DNA from: Actinobacteria bacterium 13_1_20CM_4_69_9 | GTDB taxonomy: Bacteria > Actinomycetota > Thermoleophilia > Gaiellales > Gaiellaceae | Assembly (NCBI GenBank): GCA_001920085.1 | Contig: MNJC01000111.1 | Span: 1 to 8,763 of the forward strand | Reading direction: 5' to 3' | Length of the DNA stretch: 8,763 nucleotides | Shown: piece after piece, positions 5,374 to 8,763 of the stretch | Numbering within the stretch: position 1 is the stretch's first letter | Layout of the letters: the number at the start of each line of letters is the position of its first letter | Notes under the pieces: model-generated | The model's database searches: none | Told to the model about the DNA's origin: nothing | The model's input: the letters and a program-made list of their open reading frames with translations, nothing else | Program-made: the position numbers and the translations under genes

Positions 5374-5807
5374 GGCTTCTTCCCTGTCTGCGCGACGAGG
5401 AACTCGAGCGCCTCGCGATATCCGTCGGGGCCTTTCCCGATCACGCGCTTCGCCGCGAGATCCGCGAGCACGGACTGCCTACGCCAGTCCTCGCGAGCTT
5501 CGATGTCGGAGAGGTGAACCTCGACGATCGGCGCCGGCACGAGCTCCAGGGCGTCGCGGATCGCATAGGAGTAGTGCGACCACGCGCCGGGGTTGACGAT
5601 GATGCCGTCGGCCTCCATCGCGTCGTGGCACCAGCCGACGTACTCGCCCTCGTGATTGGTCTGCCGGCAGCGCACGTGGCAGCCCAGCTCGGATGCCCAC
5701 TCATAGATGCGCGTCTCGAGCTCGGACAGGGACAGGCCGCCGTAAACGGCCGGGTCGCGCCGTGCGAGCACGTCGAGATTGACGCCGTTCAGGACGACCA
5801 CCTGCAT
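5370..5807 (-). CDS. aroQ: Type II 3-dehydroquinate dehydratase
   Basis: This enzyme converts 3-dehydroquinate to 3-dehydroshikimate, the third step of the shikimate pathway, using the dodecameric type II fold. The 145-residue length is normal. Seen in sequence: the N-terminal LNGVNLDVL (6-14); the lid loop with R17 and catalytic Y22 in DPAVYGG; QTNHEGEYVGWCHDA (49-63); NPGAWSHYSYAIRDAL (72-87); and EVHLSDIEARE (96-106) with catalytic H98. Small departures from the commonest forms are GVN for GPN and AWSH for AYTH. The ATG at 5807 lies 11 bases after the aroB-domain stop, without a clear Shine-Dalgarno sequence. Its stop overlaps the pepP start as GTGA. It sits directly downstream of aroKB and aroC, so the aromatic genes are probably one transcript. 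Identification is firm. Confidence 0.97.
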   Translation of the reverse strand: MQVVVLNGVNLDVLARRDPAVYGGLSLSELETRIYEWASELGCHVRCRQTNHEGEYVGWCHDAMEADGIIVNPGAWSHYSYAIRDALELVPAPIVEVHLSDIEAREDWRRQSVLADLAAKRVIGKGPDGYREALEFLVAQTGKKP

Positions 5808-5818
5808 GGCGCGGGACT

Positions 5819-7249
5819 CTACTCGGCGATCAGCTCGTCGAGCGCCGAGCGAATCTCGGCGTCGGGCCGCCCCTCGACAACCGGCCCGTGCTCGCTCAGC
5901 AAGACGAGGCGGACCTCCCCCCGGCGGGCCTTCTTGTCGCGCCGCAGCGCCTCCCATGCTCGCTCGCGGTCGACGCGGACGGGCTTCGGCTGGAGCAGCT
6001 GCTCGACGACGTCGACCGGCCGGCCCGACAGGCGCAGGGCGGCGAGCAGGCCGAGTGCGACGGCTCGGCCGTGCGTCAAGCCTTCGTAACCGGCCGCGGC
6101 TTCGAGCGCGTGCGCAAAGGTGTGGCCGAGGTTCAAGACGGCGCGGTCGCCCCGGTCGGCCGGGTCGCGCAGGCAGACGGCCGCCTTGTAGGCCGCGCAG
6201 CGCTGGACCAGCTGCGGCGCCGGCAGGTCCCACAGCGGCTCGCCCGCAAGCAATCCGGTCTTCACGACCTCCGCCATCCCCTCGAGCCGCTGGTCCTCGG
6301 GCAGCGTCTCGAGCGTTGAGGGGTCGATCACGGCGCGCACCGGCCAGTGAAACGCGCCGACGAGGTTCTTGCCCTGTGGAAGGTCGATCGCGGTCTTGCC
6401 GCCGATCGCGGCGTCGACTTGTCCGACGAGGGTGGTCGGCGCTGCAACCCACGCGACGCTGCGGAGGTACGTCGCCGCGACGAAGCCCGCGACGTCAGTC
6501 GTGCTCCCTCCGCCGAGCGCAACGACGACGCCGTCGCGGTCGAGGCGGAGCTCGCTCCACAGGCGCTCGGCCACCGCTGCGGTCTTCGCGTCCTCGCCCT
6601 GCGGCACCTCGTGCACCGACGCCAGTCGCGAACCGAGCGCGACCTGTGCCGCGGCGCCGTAGATGCCGCCGACGTGTGGATCCGAGACGAGCGCCACGGG
6701 GCCGTCGCCGGGGACGAGCGAGCCGAGCGACTCGAGCGCGCCCACGTGGACGTGCACGCCCGCCGCCGCGAGCAGGACGTCGTCCAGGTCGTGGACATGC
6801 GCATCCGCGATCTCGTCGTACAGCCGGCGCCGCCGCTCGTAGAGCGCATGGAACTCCGATTCGTCCTGCGCGAGCGGACGGCCGCTGCCGGCGCTGCGCC
6901 TCCATGCCGTCTCCGCGTCGACCTCGAGCAGCACGGTGAACGCGCGATCGCGGAGCTCGTGCCGGATCGAGGGCGTCTGCACCGCGCCGCCGCCGAGCGC
7001 GATCACGGCGGGGTCGGGTAGCCGCAGCGCAGCGATCGCATGACCCTCCTCCTGCATCCGGAATGCCGTCTCCCCGCGCCGCTCGAAGAACTCCGGGATC
7101 GTCGTGCCGAGGTCCTGCTCGAGGTCGCGGTCGAGGTCGATGAACGGACGGCCGAGCAGCTCCGCAACCCGGGGCCCTAGTGTGGACTTGCCGGCGCCCA
7201 TGAAGCCGACGAGCGCGAGATGCCTGTCTAACGCGTTCTGGGCTGCCAG
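5819..7249 (-). CDS. aroKB: Bifunctional shikimate kinase / 3-dehydroquinate synthase (AroK-AroB fusion)
   Basis: One frame encodes two shikimate enzymes. Numbering is from the CTG at 7249 (476 residues). The shikimate kinase part has the P-loop GFMGAGKST (15-23), D38 and D40 in FIDLDRD, R58 in the FFERRGETAFR shikimate-binding segment, LGGG (85-88), and lid arginine R124 in GRPLAQ. The 3-dehydroquinate synthase part (from about 165) has GEDAKT (218-223), GGGSTTDVAGF (246-256), the GGKTAIDLPQGKNLVG block (283-298), zinc ligand E327 in GMAEVVKTG, and H376/H380 in LNLGHTFAHALE with H394. No ATG, GTG or TTG lies near the expected start: GTG at 7342 and ATG at 7351 add an arginine-rich antisense-like tail inside aroC, and the next ATG falls in the P-loop. 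CTG at 7249 has GGAG eight bases upstream; TTA at 7231 overlaps the aroC stop as TTAG. The product is certain, the start is not. Confidence 0.93.
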   Translation of the reverse strand: MAAQNALDRHLALVGFMGAGKSTLGPRVAELLGRPFIDLDRDLEQDLGTTIPEFFERRGETAFRMQEEGHAIAALRLPDPAVIALGGGAVQTPSIRHELRDRAFTVLLEVDAETAWRRSAGSGRPLAQDESEFHALYERRRRLYDEIADAHVHDLDDVLLAAAGVHVHVGALESLGSLVPGDGPVALVSDPHVGGIYGAAAQVALGSRLASVHEVPQGEDAKTAAVAERLWSELRLDRDGVVVALGGGSTTDVAGFVAATYLRSVAWVAAPTTLVGQVDAAIGGKTAIDLPQGKNLVGAFHWPVRAVIDPSTLETLPEDQRLEGMAEVVKTGLLAGEPLWDLPAPQLVQRCAAYKAAVCLRDPADRGDRAVLNLGHTFAHALEAAAGYEGLTHGRAVALGLLAALRLSGRPVDVVEQLLQPKPVRVDRERAWEALRRDKKARRGEVRLVLLSEHGPVVEGRPDAEIRSALDELIAE

Positions 7250-8313
7250 TCGATCCGCTCCAGGTATGCGTGATGGGCGGCGACGAAGTCGACGAGCGCG
7301 TCGCCCCCGAACTTGTCGCGCGCCGCAGCGGCGAGCTCCCACGCAACACATGCCTCCGCGACGACCGCGAGCGCCTCGACCGCGGCCGTGTCGCTGCGCT
7401 CGACGAGCGCCTCGCCGGTCTCGCCGGTGTGCAGGTCGACGGAGGCGAGCGGGCGCATCAGCGTGGGCAGCGGCTTCATCGCGGCGCGCACGACGATCTC
7501 CTCGCCGTTCGAGACGCCGCCCTCGATGCCGCCTGCATGGTTCGTCTCTCGGTACAGCCCTCGCTCGTCGCGATGGATCTCGTCGTGCGCCTCCGACCCG
7601 CGCTGCTCCGCCAGCGCGAAGCCGTCGCCGATCTCCACGCCCTTCACCGCCTGCGTCCCCATCAGGGTCGCGGCCAGACGCGCATCGAGCCGATCGTCCT
7701 TCGTCGCGTACGAGCCGAGGCCCGGCGGCACGCCGCGAGCGCGAACCTCGACGACGCCGCCCACGGTGTCGCGGTTCGCGCGTGCGTCGTCGACGCGCTG
7801 CTCGAGATCGTCGCCGAGCACGCGGCCCTCCACGCTCACGCCGAGCTCACGCAGCAGGGCCTTCGCGACGGCGCCTGCGGCGACGATCGCCGCCGTGTGA
7901 CGCGCGCTCGCGCGCTCGAGCGCGTCGCGCACGTCGGTGAGCCCGTACTTCAACGCCCCCGCGAGATCGGCGTGGCCCGGGCGCGGCAACGTGACCGGCC
8001 TCGAGCCCTTTCCCGCGGGCTCGCCTTCCGGCGGCCAGGGGCTCATCCCCCACTTCCAGTTCTCGTGGTCGCGGTTGCCCACGACGAGCGCGAGCGGTGT
8101 CCCGAGCGTGCGGCCGTGCCGGAGGCCGGCGAGCACCTCGACGGCGTCCGACTCGATGCGCTGGCGCGGACTCCGCCCGTAGCCTTCCTGCCGGCGTCGC
8201 AGGTCGGCGTCGACCGCATCGCGGTCGAGCAGGAGACCGGCGGGCAGACCGCTCACGATCGCGACGAGCGCCGGGCCGTGGGACTCGCCCGCAGTGACCA
8301 ACCTCAGCGCCAC
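7228..8313 (-). CDS. aroC: Chorismate synthase
   Basis: Chorismate synthase converts 5-enolpyruvylshikimate-3-phosphate to chorismate using reduced FMN, the last shared step to the aromatic amino acids and related compounds. The 361-residue protein is full length. Signatures seen: GESHG (9-13) with catalytic H12, RRQEGYGRSPRQRIE (40-54), RPGHADLAGALKYG (111-124) with H114, RASARHT (134-140), GGIEGGVSNGEE (261-272), and the C-terminal RSDTAAVEAL and DKFGGDAL segments. The start is GTG at 8313, which gives the family-typical MALRLVTAGESHG. It is preceded at exactly -12 to -7 by TAGGCT, so the mRNA is probably leaderless. The gene is only 29 bases downstream of a response regulator on the same strand but appears to have its own promoter. 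Its stop overlaps or abuts the start of aroKB. It is the first aromatic gene of the cluster. Confidence 0.98.
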   Translation of the reverse strand: MALRLVTAGESHGPALVAIVSGLPAGLLLDRDAVDADLRRRQEGYGRSPRQRIESDAVEVLAGLRHGRTLGTPLALVVGNRDHENWKWGMSPWPPEGEPAGKGSRPVTLPRPGHADLAGALKYGLTDVRDALERASARHTAAIVAAGAVAKALLRELGVSVEGRVLGDDLEQRVDDARANRDTVGGVVEVRARGVPPGLGSYATKDDRLDARLAATLMGTQAVKGVEIGDGFALAEQRGSEAHDEIHRDERGLYRETNHAGGIEGGVSNGEEIVVRAAMKPLPTLMRPLASVDLHTGETGEALVERSDTAAVEALAVVAEACVAWELAAAARDKFGGDALVDFVAAHHAYLERIDWQPRTR

Positions 8314-8319
8314 GTGCCA

Positions 8320-8346
8320 AGCCTACGACAGCACGCAGTCTCTCAA
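8320..8346 (-). promoter_or_regulatory. Promoter of aroC, placed for leaderless transcription
   Basis: On the minus strand TAGGCT at 8325-8320 sits at -12 to -7 relative to the GTG at 8313. A -35-like TTGAGA (five of six bases of TTGACA) lies at 8346-8341 with a 15-base spacer, slightly short. The -35 overlaps the stop codon of the upstream response regulator. No Shine-Dalgarno sequence lies between the -10 and the start codon. Confidence 0.6.
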
Positions 8347-8763
8347 TGCGGCACGAGAGCCTCACGGAACGCGACCGCCACGGCTTGTGCCCGAGTATGG
8401 ACGCCCAGCTTCCGCAGCAGATTCTCACAGTGGGTGTTCACAGTCTTCGGGCTGAGAAAGAGCCGCTCGGCGATGTCGCGTGCCTCCAGGCCGTCCGCGA
8501 GGAACGCGAGTACCTCGCGCTCGCGCGGCGTGAGCCGCACCGCGACGTTCGTCGCGATCGGGCTCGTGCGACGAACGAGGCGGTCGACTCGGATCAGCAG
8601 CTCGTCGGGCGCTATCGGCTTGGTCAGGTACTCGTCGCCGCCGACCAACAGGCCTGCGACGCGGTCGTACGACTCCGTCCGAGCGCCCGACAGAAAGACG
8701 ATGGGGAGCGCGTCGCCGAACCGCTCACGCAGAGTGCGACAGACTTGATAGCCGCAGATGCCC
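8343..8763 (-). CDS. LuxR/NarL-type response regulator, C-terminal 139 residues (runs off right edge)
   Basis: A DNA-binding two-component regulator cut by the right edge. The visible receiver part includes LPIVFLSGARTESY and GGDEYLTKPIAPDELL, with the conserved lysine of the TKP motif and the preceding alpha4-beta5 region; the phosphoacceptor aspartate lies outside the window. After a short linker comes a LuxR-type helix-turn-helix: LTPREREVLAFLADGLEARD, then AERLFLSPKTVNTHCENLLR with the recognition helix, then KLGVHTRAQAV. The TTG at 8648 is not the real start, because receiver sequence continues unbroken to the edge. The stop is TGA at 8343. No partner histidine kinase is visible. It is upstream of aroC on the same strand, but aroC has its own promoter-like sequence, so a regulatory link to aromatic synthesis is not shown. 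Confidence 0.93.
   Translation of the reverse strand, partial: GICGYQVCRTLRERFGDALPIVFLSGARTESYDRVAGLLVGGDEYLTKPIAPDELLIRVDRLVRRTSPIATNVAVRLTPREREVLAFLADGLEARDIAERLFLSPKTVNTHCENLLRKLGVHTRAQAVAVAFREALVPH

Noticed and set aside
7225..7260. Programmed -1 frameshift fusing AroC to AroKB (the aroKB frame is -1 relative to aroC)
   Set aside because: No slippery heptamer or clear downstream structure is visible near the aroC stop, and short NTRR-type overlaps produce a -1 relation by themselves.
7250..7351. Starting aroKB at ATG 7351 or GTG 7342
   Set aside because: It would add 30-plus Arg-rich residues overlapping aroC out of frame, unlike any shikimate kinase N-terminus.
7270..8748. 492-codon open frame on the plus strand
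   Set aside because: Antisense to aroC and the response regulator, low-complexity composition, no motif. Both minus-strand genes are unmistakable.

Overview
This window is GC-rich (about 70% by eye), nearly gapless bacterial chromosome. Gene content and order point to a deep-branching actinobacterium, possibly Thermoleophilia-like (Gaiellales or Solirubrobacterales). That placement is an inference from high GC, the AroK-AroB fusion, the aroQ-pepP-efp-accB-accC neighbourhood, and promoters placed for leaderless mRNAs. I see no rRNA, tRNA, CRISPR array, insertion sequence or phage gene. No stretch longer than 300 bases lacks a gene.

Layout from right to left, following transcription of the main minus-strand block. 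At the right edge is the C-terminal part of a LuxR/NarL-type response regulator. Next comes an aromatic amino acid (shikimate) cluster: chorismate synthase aroC, a fused shikimate kinase/3-dehydroquinate synthase (aroKB), and type II 3-dehydroquinate dehydratase aroQ. It runs on without real gaps into an M24 aminopeptidase P-like gene (pepP), elongation factor P (efp), and a small 2H-phosphoesterase-like gene. A plus-strand pair then faces this block: a degenerate metallo-beta-lactamase-fold protein and a HIT-family protein joined by an ATGA overlap. The HIT gene overlaps the 3' end of the 2H gene. Divergent from this pair, again on the minus strand, are an unusual biotin carrier protein and the start of biotin carboxylase accC, which runs off the left edge.

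Functionally, AroB (3-dehydroquinate synthase), AroQ, AroK and AroC cover four shikimate-pathway steps; AroE and AroA are not in the window. EF-P helps ribosomes through polyproline stretches. AccC carboxylates biotin on the carrier protein.

The most unusual object is the 606-residue carrier protein. Its first ~375 residues are clearly homologous to the pyruvate carboxylase/oxaloacetate decarboxylase carboxyltransferase, but every metal ligand and the catalytic threonine are replaced. This apparent pseudo-carboxyltransferase is fused to an intact AccB-type biotin carrier. Other notable signals are identical -10 hexamers exactly 7 to 12 bases upstream of three start codons, two genes with no standard start codon where homology requires one, and a small group of nucleotide/RNA-phosphoester-type proteins wedged into the ancient efp-accB linkage.
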